From Muricauda sp. MAR_2010_75 (GTDB lineage Bacteria; Bacteroidota; Bacteroidia; Flavobacteriales; Flavobacteriaceae), in contig NZ_JQNJ01000001.1 of NCBI RefSeq assembly GCF_000745185.1, positions 698,501 through 762,500 on the forward strand: DNA of 64,000 nucleotides. The letters are read 5' to 3'. Position 1 is the stretch's first letter. Every line of letters begins with the position of its first letter. A program made the translations under genes and the position numbers. Below the pieces are notes generated by a model. The model was not told the DNA's origin and made no database searches. It saw nothing but the letters and a program-made list of their open reading frames with translations. Below, in pieces: positions 44,096 through 52,257 of this stretch.

Positions 44096-44992
44096 TTATG
44101 GTTTTGTGAGAGAGAACGCGTTACCGGTAAATCCTCCAAAATCAATGACCACATTTATGTCCCCTGTACATGTACCGACACTTCCACTTCCAGTGACGTC
44201 AAGACAGAAACCCGCGCCATAATTAAAACATTCGTTTGAAGCTACTGTGACACTTCCATCCGTCGGGTCTATGGTCAACTCCATATAAGAAGTCCCTGGA
44301 TTTGCTATAAATGGATTATTTGTAGACAAAATTCGGAATGTGTAATCTGAAACGAACTCCACAGGAATGGCATCCCCTTCAGCATAGTCTGCCCATGCAT
44401 CTGCCACTACAACATAATTACCGTCAAAATTTGAGGCATCAGTCAATGAACAGAAAAACTGAGCCGAATAAGCGAATGGCGAACTAAAAAATGAACCGTT
44501 CGCTACTGTACCAGCCGCATTGTTTGTAAACTCTCTTCCATCAGTAAGAACAGCCACAAGTCTTATGTTAAAGGAATCTGAACTGTCATAGTCACCATTT
44601 TGTAATCCAAGTGCTGTAAGCACTTCAGCCAAAGTTGCGGAAATTTCGCCTCTTGGAAGTCCAAAGGGGCCCTCGGAGAAAGCCGAGGCAGGAATGGTTT
44701 TTACCAACGCTTCCGTTCCAGGGGTATTACCATCAATAAAGGTCATATAAACTTCTACTGCCGAAAGAAGCTCTCCATTCTCAGAATCCTGAGCTTCTAC
44801 TGTTACACTCCACGATAATGACGGATCAAAGAAATCGAATGTCGCACTATTAACTGCAATGGTTCTCAATATTAATCCACGCTCTGTTTTTGCCAGAACT
44901 TCATCTACAAGTTTGTCTTCTGAACTACACGAAGATATTCCCATCAACAAAACTAAGGTGGCAAATGATATATATAAATTTATTTTTCTCAT
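44096..44992 (-). CDS. Surface lipoprotein linked to the SusC/D pair
   Basis: 298 residues beginning MRKINLYISFATLVLLMGISSC, a lipobox with Cys22. The mature part is acidic and beta-rich, with SWSVTVEAQDS near the start and a Cys-containing C-terminal half (VASNECFNYGAGFCLDVTG, then GTCTGD). It lies 35 bp downstream of susD, where SusE/SusF-type surface-binding lipoproteins are found in such operons, so a role in ligand capture is inferred. No catalytic motif is visible and I do not recognise a named family. Confidence 0.7.
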   Translation of the reverse strand: MRKINLYISFATLVLLMGISSCSSEDKLVDEVLAKTERGLILRTIAVNSATFDFFDPSLSWSVTVEAQDSENGELLSAVEVYMTFIDGNTPGTEALVKTIPASAFSEGPFGLPRGEISATLAEVLTALGLQNGDYDSSDSFNIRLVAVLTDGREFTNNAAGTVANGSFFSSPFAYSAQFFCSLTDASNFDGNYVVVADAWADYAEGDAIPVEFVSDYTFRILSTNNPFIANPGTSYMELTIDPTDGSVTVASNECFNYGAGFCLDVTGSGSVGTCTGDINVVIDFGGFTGNAFSLTKP

Positions 44993-45027
44993 GATATTAA
45001 TTTTTTGTTTCGTCATTTCTTATTTGA

Positions 45028-46779
45028 CTAGTTCGAAAACGGAAATGCTGGCCCCGAGGGGTTGTTGTCCCAAAAAACTTGCTCCGACAAGGTTGTCCTT
45101 TGCGTTATATTGGCATTTGAAGTTACTGCTTGGTTTGGGTAGAACATTATCCTTGGGAATGTTCCTGGACTTCCTTCTCTATTGGGCTGTAAACTATTTG
45201 GAAACCCAGTCCTTCTGTAAAAATTGTACGTTTCAATTCCATTACCATAATGACAGACAAAATAGTTCTCTGCCAAAATGTTCCATTGATCTCTCCCAGA
45301 TGCGTTTTCAAAAGCATCCCCTTGGGCGGTAATAAAATTGGCAACATCCATTATTGTAGGTTCAAAAGATAAGTCTGCATTTGGGTCCAGAGAGACAAAA
45401 CCACGTGCCTTTGCAATCTGCTTTGTAATACCTGCTTCCATAAAAGTTCGTGCTGTTGTGGCATCACTTTGCGCTAAAGCTATTTCAGCACGCCAAAAAT
45501 CAACCATAAAAGCATTAAGGATAGGGGTTATACCAGTACCTCCCCCCCCAAAAGAGAGGGGATCTGTTGGCTGTGCCACAGGCTTAAAGTAGTTGTCATC
45601 AAAGCGTCCCCCCACAGGATACACACCCCATGTAGTGCGTTTAGGGCCATCAGGCGGAGTACCTTCATCATCACCATGATCTCGACCCCAATAGCCGTTT
45701 GGCAGAGAACAGAATGTAAATCCACCGTTTACATAGTGGATAGGTGAGGGTTGGAGAGAACAACGAATGGTTTGTTCATCAGGAGCAATCTCCTGCCCAG
45801 GAACAGCATTAGTTTGTCTATAAAAATAATAACGAATCCTAGGATCGTTATTTGTTTGCATCAATCCCATTAGCCAATTGGAACAATAATCCGAAGCCCC
45901 GTTGGATACATAGTTCAACCCATATCGAGGGTGTCTATTGTCAGGCTGTGCTGCACTGGTCCCTGGCCAATTCCAATCTAGATCATCCGTCGAGTCCGTG
46001 ATATAATTTCCTGATGCTACAATTGCATTAAACGCAGTTACGGCTCCTGGATCTACCAATCTTGTCTGAAGGTATAGTTTCATCTTAAGGGTGTTGGCTG
46101 CTTTTACCCATTTGCTGTAATCATTATTGTAAAACAGTTCCAATGACGGATTTGCTGCCGTTGTATTGGTAAAGTTTACAATGGCCTGATCTAATAGAGA
46201 TTGGGCTGCTGCATAAACAGATTCTCCAGTGTCCAATACCGGATTAACAATATCCGGTGCCTGAACTGCCTCTGAATAGGGAACATCACCAAAGAAATCG
46301 ACCAATGATGAGATGACATAGGCTTCTATGAACTGTGCAATACCTATGTGTCTGGTTAGTCCCGCCTCTTCAGCCAATGGGGTCATTAAACGGATATCCT
46401 TCAGGATACCTCTATATGCATTGTCCCATTCATCATCCACATCACTATCTTGATATGTACTTTCATAGTTCCTACTACGCATCTGCATAATACGTGTAAG
46501 CTCCATGCCCAATGGAGAAAGTCCATCGCCATTTTGGAAACCACCGGTTACGTAATTATCCCCAGAATCTCCGTTTGCATCTCCATCCAATTGTCTGGCA
46601 AAATCTTCTTCCAAAGAGGCAATAAAGAAGTCGGGGCTCGCTTGCTCAGGTGTTAAAAAATTTGGGTCATTGGTAAGATCTAATTCAGTAGACTCACAAG
46701 AAGTCAACATGAACAAGCCTGTAAAAAAGGCCAATATTATATATTGATTTATTCTTTTCATTTTTCTGTCTATTTTCAT
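45028..46779 (-). CDS. SusD/RagB family surface lipoprotein
   Basis: 583 residues with a lipoprotein signal (ILAFFTGLFMLTSC). The mature part shows the SusD/RagB tetratricopeptide-like pattern: an early LTNDPNFLTPEQ, then AQFIEAYVISSLVDFFGDVPYSEA and QSLLDQAIVNF, and the WVKAANTLKMKLYLQ helix. SusD caps its SusC transporter and binds the substrate. The start could be 46779, one base after the susC stop, or the ATG at 46761. The substrate is not evident; no glycoside hydrolase or peptidase gene is in the operon. Confidence 0.92.
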   Translation of the reverse strand: MKIDRKMKRINQYIILAFFTGLFMLTSCESTELDLTNDPNFLTPEQASPDFFIASLEEDFARQLDGDANGDSGDNYVTGGFQNGDGLSPLGMELTRIMQMRSRNYESTYQDSDVDDEWDNAYRGILKDIRLMTPLAEEAGLTRHIGIAQFIEAYVISSLVDFFGDVPYSEAVQAPDIVNPVLDTGESVYAAAQSLLDQAIVNFTNTTAANPSLELFYNNDYSKWVKAANTLKMKLYLQTRLVDPGAVTAFNAIVASGNYITDSTDDLDWNWPGTSAAQPDNRHPRYGLNYVSNGASDYCSNWLMGLMQTNNDPRIRYYFYRQTNAVPGQEIAPDEQTIRCSLQPSPIHYVNGGFTFCSLPNGYWGRDHGDDEGTPPDGPKRTTWGVYPVGGRFDDNYFKPVAQPTDPLSFGGGGTGITPILNAFMVDFWRAEIALAQSDATTARTFMEAGITKQIAKARGFVSLDPNADLSFEPTIMDVANFITAQGDAFENASGRDQWNILAENYFVCHYGNGIETYNFYRRTGFPNSLQPNREGSPGTFPRIMFYPNQAVTSNANITQRTTLSEQVFWDNNPSGPAFPFSN

Positions 46780-46780
46780 C

Positions 46781-49700
46781 TTAAAAAGTTGCTTTTACAC
46801 TGAAGCCATATCTTTTTGAACTTGGCCCATTCAAAAATTCAAAGCCAAAACCATTACCTACTCCAGTACCGGATGTATTGGGATCGAAATTGGCGCCCTT
46901 GGGGGTATTGAACGCCCTATACCATAGGTTGAAACCAGTAGCTGAAAAAGATAGAGCGCCAAATGGGGTGTCTTTCAAAAACTTTTTGGGCACGTTGTAT
47001 CCAAGACTTACTTCTTGTAACCTCATTACCGAGGCATCAAAAACTTGTAATTCAGATGGTCCGCCAAAAATATTGTTGAAGAAGTAATCTGAGTTGTTAA
47101 TCTGTACATCGTTCACTCTTCCATCTTCCTGTTGAACCCCTGGTAATATATAAGTGTTCTCCCTATCTATAGTTTCCGTTATAAGACCCCTACCCAAGAG
47201 TGTGGATATGGTACTGGACCACATATCTCCACCATGTGTATAGTTAAATTGAAAACCTAGGGTAAAATTCTTGATTGAAAAGCTATTGTTAAGGTTAGCT
47301 ACCCAGTCTGGATTCGGATCCCCTATAACTCCATCTTGCGGGTCTTGTACATAATCCCCTATAGTATTTACAACCAACTGACCATCTTTATTCCTTAGTA
47401 CCCTGCTACCATAAATTACACCTAAGGGTTGGCCTTCTATCGCAGCGTTCCCAAGGTTACCAAAACCAGAGTAGACGATTTGGTCAGTATCTTGACCCAA
47501 GTCAACAACTTCGGTCTCAGTTGCAGAGAAATTAATATTGGCATTCCAGTTAAAGCCACCTTCTTCATTGCTCCTGAAGAAGTTTAACCCAAGATCAACC
47601 TCAATGCCCTGTCCCTTTATTTCTCCGACATTTGTGCTGGTTTGGTAAAATCCCGTGGAGGGGTCCAAGGGTTGTGAGACAATAAGATCGGTGGTAGTAC
47701 GCTCATAGACCGAGGCATCCATTGTTATTCTTCCATCCCACCACCTAGACTCTATCCCCAGTTCTATTTCTGCCACTTGTTCGGGCTTTAGATTTGGGTT
47801 CCCCAAGGTGAGTGGACTTGTGTTGGTAACAATATTGGTCCCCGTATTATCTTGGAAATCCTGTGTATCCAAAATCAAGCGATTGGAAACTGGGTAGTTA
47901 TCAGAGTTTCCATCGGGGAAACCTGCTGATGTTCCATAACCAGCCCTTATCTTAAGGTAGTTTAACACATCACTCTTTAATCCGTCAAAAGCGGTCGTAG
48001 GAACAAAGGACAAACTTGCACTTGGATAGAACAAAGATCTATTGGCTTTGGCAAGATTGGATACCCAATCATTTCTACCTGCCAGTGTAACGAAGACATA
48101 ATTTTCATAATCCATTTCCACTTGTCCATAAGCACCTACAACATTTCTTTCAGATGTTCCTTGGATTTCATTCTGGTTTAAGAAATTGAAGTGTCTCAAC
48201 ACCCCAAATACCTGCTGACCATCACTAGAGACACCACTCTGGTCAAAAAGCTCCCTTCTTCCATTGAACCCAACATTAAAAGTGGCTCCAACCGTTTCAG
48301 AAATGTCATAATCTCCATTTAATGTAAAGTTGTGATCCCAAATGGTATTGGTATTGTTCCAAGTCTCATAAATACCACTGGCCAATCTTGGTTGGGGAAC
48401 ATTTCCATTGATACCTCCTTTATTCTGGTAGTTTACATTGTTTTCACTGTACACATCAAGTCCCACACGATATACCAAGTTCAAATTATCACTAAACTGG
48501 TACTGCAAAGCCATGTTACCAAACACTCTATTGGTTTCTTGTGAGGTACGCGCATTATGCACTGTCCATAGCGGGTGTTGTATATCGTTCCCTTGACGGT
48601 AATATATACTTCTCCCGTCAATAGGACTTTGATAAGGTAAACCAACTACATCAATACTTCTTGGTGTAAAGAAAAGATCACCAAATACAGAAGAACCAGA
48701 TCCAGTTGCACCATTACCCTGACTCAATGCAACAGGTGGAGAAATAAACTTGGTGCGGGCATAGTTGAGTGTGCCAGATGCTGTAAACTTATTGCTAAGT
48801 TCTGCTCGCCCTCCTACACTTAAATTATTACGATTAAGACTGTTTCCAGGGGTAAATCCATTGTCTTTTAGATAACCATAGTTTGCATTATATGAAACCT
48901 TTCCATCATTGGATGCACCACTAATGTTTATGGATGTATTGGCTACAGTACCTGTTTTGAAGAAATTTTCAAAACTATCATAAGGTCTCCACTCATAACG
49001 CTGCCCTGCAAATTCAGGGAAGGCCTGTTGACCTGCAGCAGAAGTAGAGTAGGGATGGGGTAACGTACCATTGGCATCAAAGGCAGCACTATTGCCCCAG
49101 CCCGAAACCCCTTCTCTGTTGAAACTGGGGCCCCAATTGCTAAAAAACCATCCAAAAGACTGGTCAAAACCTCCTCCATACTGGTCTTGATAATCAGGGG
49201 TGGAAGCTATTTTATTAAAGAATATGGAAGAGTTCACAGTAATCTCCGTTTTTTTGGCTCCCTCTCCCCCTGATCCGGCCTTGGTGGTAATCAAGATTAC
49301 ACCGTTCCTACCCAAAGAGCCGTATAGAGTAGAGGCCGCTAGACCTTTCAGTACATTAACACTTTCTATACTATTTGGATCCAAATCCAAGAATCGGCTC
49401 GAACCATTGTTACCATTAATAAAATCTTGTCTGGAGCCTAGCCGACCAGAAGGGTTGGTATCAGCATTAAAAGGAACCCCGTCCACAATGAACAAAGGTT
49501 GGTTACTCTGGCTAAAGGAGTTATAGCCCCTAATAATAATGTTAGTACCAGATCCGGAAAGACCACTTTGGGCCGTAATGTTTACCCCAGAGGCCTTACC
49601 CATAAGCACACGGCCAAGATCTCCTTCGGCTTTGTTTTCCAGCTCCTCTGAGCTCACCTCAGCGACGGCATATCCAAGTGCCTGTTTTTCCCTTTTGATA

Positions 49701-50032
49701 CCAAGGGCTGTTACAATGACCTCTTCAAGAGCCTGGGCATCCTCTTCCATCTGGACATTGATCACATTTCCTGCACCGACTATACGCCGTGCGGTTCTTT
49801 GTCCTAGATATGTAAATACAAGTATCTGACCTGTGCTGGCACTAATGGTATAGTTGCCATCAAAGTCAGATTGGGTACCGTTTGTGGTGTTTTCAACCAC
49901 AATATTGACCCCTGGGAGTGGTAATCCGTCTTGGTCAACTATGGTACCCGTGATTGTTTTTTCTTGGGACCATGCTGATGTCATGAACAATACCAAAAAG
50001 GCTAATGTCCCAAACAGTTTTGTTACTTTCAT
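46781..50032 (-). CDS. SusC/RagA family TonB-dependent transporter
   Basis: 1083 residues with a signal peptide (ending near SAWSQ). A carboxypeptidase-D-like regulatory domain (about 22-105) starts TITGTIVDQDGLPLPGVNIVVENT. A TonB box-like segment and the plug domain follow, with the SusC hallmarks VTALGIKREKQALGYAVAEV and LKGLAASTLYGSLGRNGVILITTK. The remaining 800 or so residues form the outer membrane barrel, ending in an aromatic-terminal strand (FSVKATF). It imports a glycan or peptide with SusD, powered by TonB. Confidence 0.95.
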   Translation of the reverse strand: MKVTKLFGTLAFLVLFMTSAWSQEKTITGTIVDQDGLPLPGVNIVVENTTNGTQSDFDGNYTISASTGQILVFTYLGQRTARRIVGAGNVINVQMEEDAQALEEVIVTALGIKREKQALGYAVAEVSSEELENKAEGDLGRVLMGKASGVNITAQSGLSGSGTNIIIRGYNSFSQSNQPLFIVDGVPFNADTNPSGRLGSRQDFINGNNGSSRFLDLDPNSIESVNVLKGLAASTLYGSLGRNGVILITTKAGSGGEGAKKTEITVNSSIFFNKIASTPDYQDQYGGGFDQSFGWFFSNWGPSFNREGVSGWGNSAAFDANGTLPHPYSTSAAGQQAFPEFAGQRYEWRPYDSFENFFKTGTVANTSINISGASNDGKVSYNANYGYLKDNGFTPGNSLNRNNLSVGGRAELSNKFTASGTLNYARTKFISPPVALSQGNGATGSGSSVFGDLFFTPRSIDVVGLPYQSPIDGRSIYYRQGNDIQHPLWTVHNARTSQETNRVFGNMALQYQFSDNLNLVYRVGLDVYSENNVNYQNKGGINGNVPQPRLASGIYETWNNTNTIWDHNFTLNGDYDISETVGATFNVGFNGRRELFDQSGVSSDGQQVFGVLRHFNFLNQNEIQGTSERNVVGAYGQVEMDYENYVFVTLAGRNDWVSNLAKANRSLFYPSASLSFVPTTAFDGLKSDVLNYLKIRAGYGTSAGFPDGNSDNYPVSNRLILDTQDFQDNTGTNIVTNTSPLTLGNPNLKPEQVAEIELGIESRWWDGRITMDASVYERTTTDLIVSQPLDPSTGFYQTSTNVGEIKGQGIEVDLGLNFFRSNEEGGFNWNANINFSATETEVVDLGQDTDQIVYSGFGNLGNAAIEGQPLGVIYGSRVLRNKDGQLVVNTIGDYVQDPQDGVIGDPNPDWVANLNNSFSIKNFTLGFQFNYTHGGDMWSSTISTLLGRGLITETIDRENTYILPGVQQEDGRVNDVQINNSDYFFNNIFGGPSELQVFDASVMRLQEVSLGYNVPKKFLKDTPFGALSFSATGFNLWYRAFNTPKGANFDPNTSGTGVGNGFGFEFLNGPSSKRYGFSVKATF

Positions 50033-50450
50033 AGAGTTAACAGTTTTGTTAGTAAATTTGAGTTAGTGCAACTGAGAAAGGCAGGTGGGAGAATGTTTTG
50101 ATAGCTAATTCAAATAATTCCTTAATACAAAAAACAAAACTTAATGGAAAGTCTTTTTTAAAAAGGTAGTAAGGCATCTCACCACCTTACCTTTACAATT
50201 GCAGGGACAAAACAATTGTATCATTATATAGAAAGAGTATTTTTAAAACGGGGCGGACGATAAAAAAGTAGTCTCCCAACGGCAAGTACTTTTTTTAACA
50301 AATTTTTACCTCTCCTTAAAATTCCCCAACCAAAAACAAAACTCACATAAACCAAAAAGCTGATACAATTGGACCCAAATCAAAGAAGTAATCGAGATTA
50401 ATTTGAAATAAGGATGAAAAGTAAATTGGGAATGTAGTGTTCAATATAAA
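50033..50450. other. Upstream region of the SusC/D operon
   Basis: 418 bp without a gene, AT rich. It must contain the operon promoter and the 3' end of the AraC-type gene's transcript. The only structure seen is the hairpin at 50155-50194. No exact TAnnTTTG was found close to the susC start. Confidence 0.6.
50155..50194 (-). terminator. Candidate terminator or leader hairpin upstream of susC
   Basis: On the minus strand AAAGGTAAGG pairs with CCTTACTACCTTT except for a small bulge, followed by a T-rich run. It may end the AraC-type transcript or act as an attenuator in the susC leader. Confidence 0.4.
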
Positions 50451-50900
50451 TTATGAAGCGTATGCCTCCATACTCCGAAAATCATTCGGACTTAAGCCTG
50501 TTTCTTTTTTAAAGGCACTGTAAAAACTGGTTTTGCTATTAAATCCAACTTCATACATTATCGCCTTTACACTCAATGATGGTTGTACCAAAAGAAGGTC
50601 TTTTGCTTCACAGATTCTGTAGTGATTCAACAATCCATAAAAGTTTTTCTGCAAGTATTCATTTAGGACTTGGGAAACCTTGTACCTGTCCTCTTTTATA
50701 TGTTGGGACAACTCGTTAAGACCCAAGACATTGTTTCGGTATAATTTATCAATTTTAAGCGCCTTTTCCACTTTACTCCTAATCCTTGACGCTTCTTCCT
50801 TTGTTAAACCAGATTTCTCATATTTAGACGTATTGGTATTTTTATTCCCAGAGAACTGAACGCTGCTATTTGGCATTAAAATATGGAAAAGCCCTTTCAT
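50451..50900 (-). CDS. Short AraC-family DNA-binding protein
   Basis: 149 residues. The C-terminal 100 form an AraC-type double helix-turn-helix: LGLNELSQHIKEDRYKVSQVLNEYL, then HYRICEAKDLLL and VKAIMYEVGFNSKTSFYSAFKKETGLSPNDFR. Nothing like a sensor domain precedes it; the N-terminal 45 residues are polar. Full-length flavobacterial relatives often have a membrane or ligand-binding half. It lies about 420 bp upstream of susC on the same strand and so probably controls the uptake operon. Confidence 0.85.
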   Translation of the reverse strand: MKGLFHILMPNSSVQFSGNKNTNTSKYEKSGLTKEEASRIRSKVEKALKIDKLYRNNVLGLNELSQHIKEDRYKVSQVLNEYLQKNFYGLLNHYRICEAKDLLLVQPSLSVKAIMYEVGFNSKTSFYSAFKKETGLSPNDFRSMEAYAS

Positions 50901-51077
50901 CTAAAAATCAGTCATTATCGTGTACAAAACTTTTTTGTCACAGATAATATAATGGGTTAGTAAAGCTCAGAGACCTATCAATTGATGAATACCCATAATC
51001 AATTGACAAATGAGAGAATGAAATGGAATATTTAATTACGGATTCAGTTGAATCACAAAATAATCAGAAAGGCATTT

Positions 51078-51222
51078 AATCTCGGAAATTTGTTACCAAT
51101 CTCCATATTCTGCCGAATTCTTTTGCGTTTCGTGCAGGGTAATGTGCAATAATTGGCCTTTTTCCAGCTTCGGCTTTAAAATGTCGTAGATGACTTTCAC
51201 AAAATATTCCGTGGTTGGGAAA
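51078..51222. repeat. Direct repeat of the queD 3' end, right copy (within intact gene)
   Basis: Partner of 43844-43989. It covers the last 43 codons of intact queD plus about 15 bases after its stop. Homology to the left copy ends near 51222, inside queD. Confidence 0.85.
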
Positions 51223-51503
51223 ATGCCCTCGAATTCCGGACAGTCCTCATTTAAGTTTTTATGGTCAAAACGCTCTTCAATCTCATCCTTGATCAAGGCT
51301 CCCAATACGGCCAAATCCATCACAAAACCTGTATCAGCATCCACTTCCCCTCTAACCCTGACCTCTAAATCAAAATTATGTCCATGATAATTGGGACTGT
51401 TGCATTTTCCAAAAACAGCAATATTCTTTTCTTGGCTCCAATTGGGATTATGGAGCCGGTGGGCGGCATTAAAATGGGCTTTTCTGCAAATGGTGGCAAT
51501 CAT
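51093..51503 (-). CDS. queD: 6-pyruvoyl-tetrahydropterin synthase / 6-carboxytetrahydropterin synthase
   Basis: 136-residue enzyme of the PTPS/QueD family. Zinc ligands are His in KAHFNAAHRL and the HGH of NYHGHNFDLEV, and the Cys is in FGKCNSPNYHG. It ends with the catalytic-lid region LHETQKNSAEYGDW. QueD makes 6-carboxytetrahydropterin for queuosine and other deazapurines; a PTPS role in pterin synthesis cannot be excluded. The start at 51503 (MIATICRKAHF) gives a normal family length; the open frame to 51608 adds unconserved residues. Its 3' end is duplicated at 43859-43987. Confidence 0.92.
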   Translation of the reverse strand: MIATICRKAHFNAAHRLHNPNWSQEKNIAVFGKCNSPNYHGHNFDLEVRVRGEVDADTGFVMDLAVLGALIKDEIEERFDHKNLNEDCPEFEGIFPTTEYFVKVIYDILKPKLEKGQLLHITLHETQKNSAEYGDW

Positions 51504-51622
51504 TAAAGCAAACTTTTTGCAAAGATACTTTTTACTGAAGGACAGCACGAATAAATCGCTAGATATTCTGTCTTCACCAACATTTAAAGGCCAACGACCT
51601 AGTACCAATATACTGGCTAACC

Positions 51623-51931
51623 TTAAATGGAAACAAAAGAGGGTTGTACGGTTTTTTCATCAAGGGACAAACTTTTTTCAAGCTTGGAGTTAAAACCATC
51701 GAAATTCCTTTCAAGAATTGAATACAAAGGTTCAGGTGTGTCATCATTGATCGATACTTGACCGTTATTGGAGTTCACCTCAACAGTAATCAAGTTGCAA
51801 TATTCCATCAAATGCTCGGCTTCCCTTATAAGAATTAGAATCACCTGAAGTTCCACAGCGTACTCCAAGTTTAAAAGGTGCAAGGAATTATGCTGATTGA
51901 TTTCTTCCGTAGGTTTCCAGTTGATTTTCAC
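51623..51931 (-). CDS. Small protein of unknown function upstream of queD
   Basis: About 102 residues if it starts at the GTG at 51931 (MKINWKPTEEIN). The sequence is helical and acidic, with LLNLEYAVELQVILILIREAEHL and a later FNSKLEKSLSLDEK, and no recognised motif. The GTG is preferred to a TTG at 51961 because the TTG would lie upstream of the promoter element at 51946-51953. The gene is 119 bp upstream of queD on the same strand. No homology can be stated. Confidence 0.5.
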   Translation of the reverse strand: MKINWKPTEEINQHNSLHLLNLEYAVELQVILILIREAEHLMEYCNLITVEVNSNNGQVSINDDTPEPLYSILERNFDGFNSKLEKSLSLDEKTVQPSFVSI

Positions 51932-51945
51932 TGTACACTTTTTTA

Positions 51946-51977
51946 CAAAAATAACCCTCAAACAAATTAATTTACAA
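51946..51977 (-). promoter_or_regulatory. Candidate promoter of the small gene upstream of queD
   Basis: Minus-strand TATTTTTG at 51946-51953 matches the -7 consensus TAnnTTTG, and a TTG at 51975-51977 lies 21 bp upstream as a possible -33 element. The GTG start at 51931 is 14 bp downstream. Confidence 0.45.
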
Positions 51978-52072
51978 TTAAGAAACGTTAAATTAATATT
52001 GAAAGAGTTTTTGAAATGGAATTAAGGGAAGGTAAGGCCTTGAATTATGGATCAGACAAAAGGCCATAAAAT

Positions 52073-52096
52073 AAAAAGCCCCCGAATCTCGGAGGC
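52073..52096 (-). terminator. Terminator after tRNA-Val(TAC)
   Basis: On the minus strand GCCTCCGA pairs with TCGGGGGC (one G-U pair) across a three-base loop and is followed by TTTTTATTTT. It is 13 bp beyond the 3' end of the tRNA. Confidence 0.75.
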
Positions 52097-52109
52097 CTAT
52101 TAATTGTTG

Positions 52110-52184
52110 TGGGCCCTACTGGATTCGAACCAGTGACCCCCTGCTTGTAAGGCAGGTGCTCTGAACCAACTGAGCTAAGAGCCC
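52110..52184 (-). tRNA. tRNA-Val (anticodon TAC)
   Basis: Complete 75-nt cloverleaf on the minus strand. The acceptor stem is GGGCTCT/AGGGCCC with one G-U pair and discriminator A, and the anticodon arm is CCTGC-CTTACAA-GCAGG with anticodon TAC. The T arm is the same as in tRNA-Val(GAC) at 43754. CCA is not encoded. It reads GUA and GUG codons. Preceded by a strong promoter and followed by a terminator. Confidence 0.95.
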
Positions 52185-52208
52185 TATTCCATTTTCTCAA
52201 ATGGAGTG

Positions 52209-52237
52209 CAAATATAGCATCATTTTTCTGATACAAA
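52209..52237 (-). promoter_or_regulatory. Promoter of tRNA-Val(TAC)
   Basis: On the minus strand the -33 element TTTG (52234-52237) and the -7 element TATATTTG (52209-52216) are separated by 17 bp, a full match to the Bacteroidetes promoter consensus. The tRNA 5' end is 24 bp downstream. Confidence 0.75.
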
Positions 52238-52257
52238 AAAGAATATTTCGAAAAAAA

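Noticed and set aside
52045-52236. 63-codon open frame over tRNA-Val(TAC)
   Set aside because: It is read through the tRNA gene and its terminator; the apparent conserved look (SSVGSEHLPYKQG) is the well-known translation of a tRNA gene.
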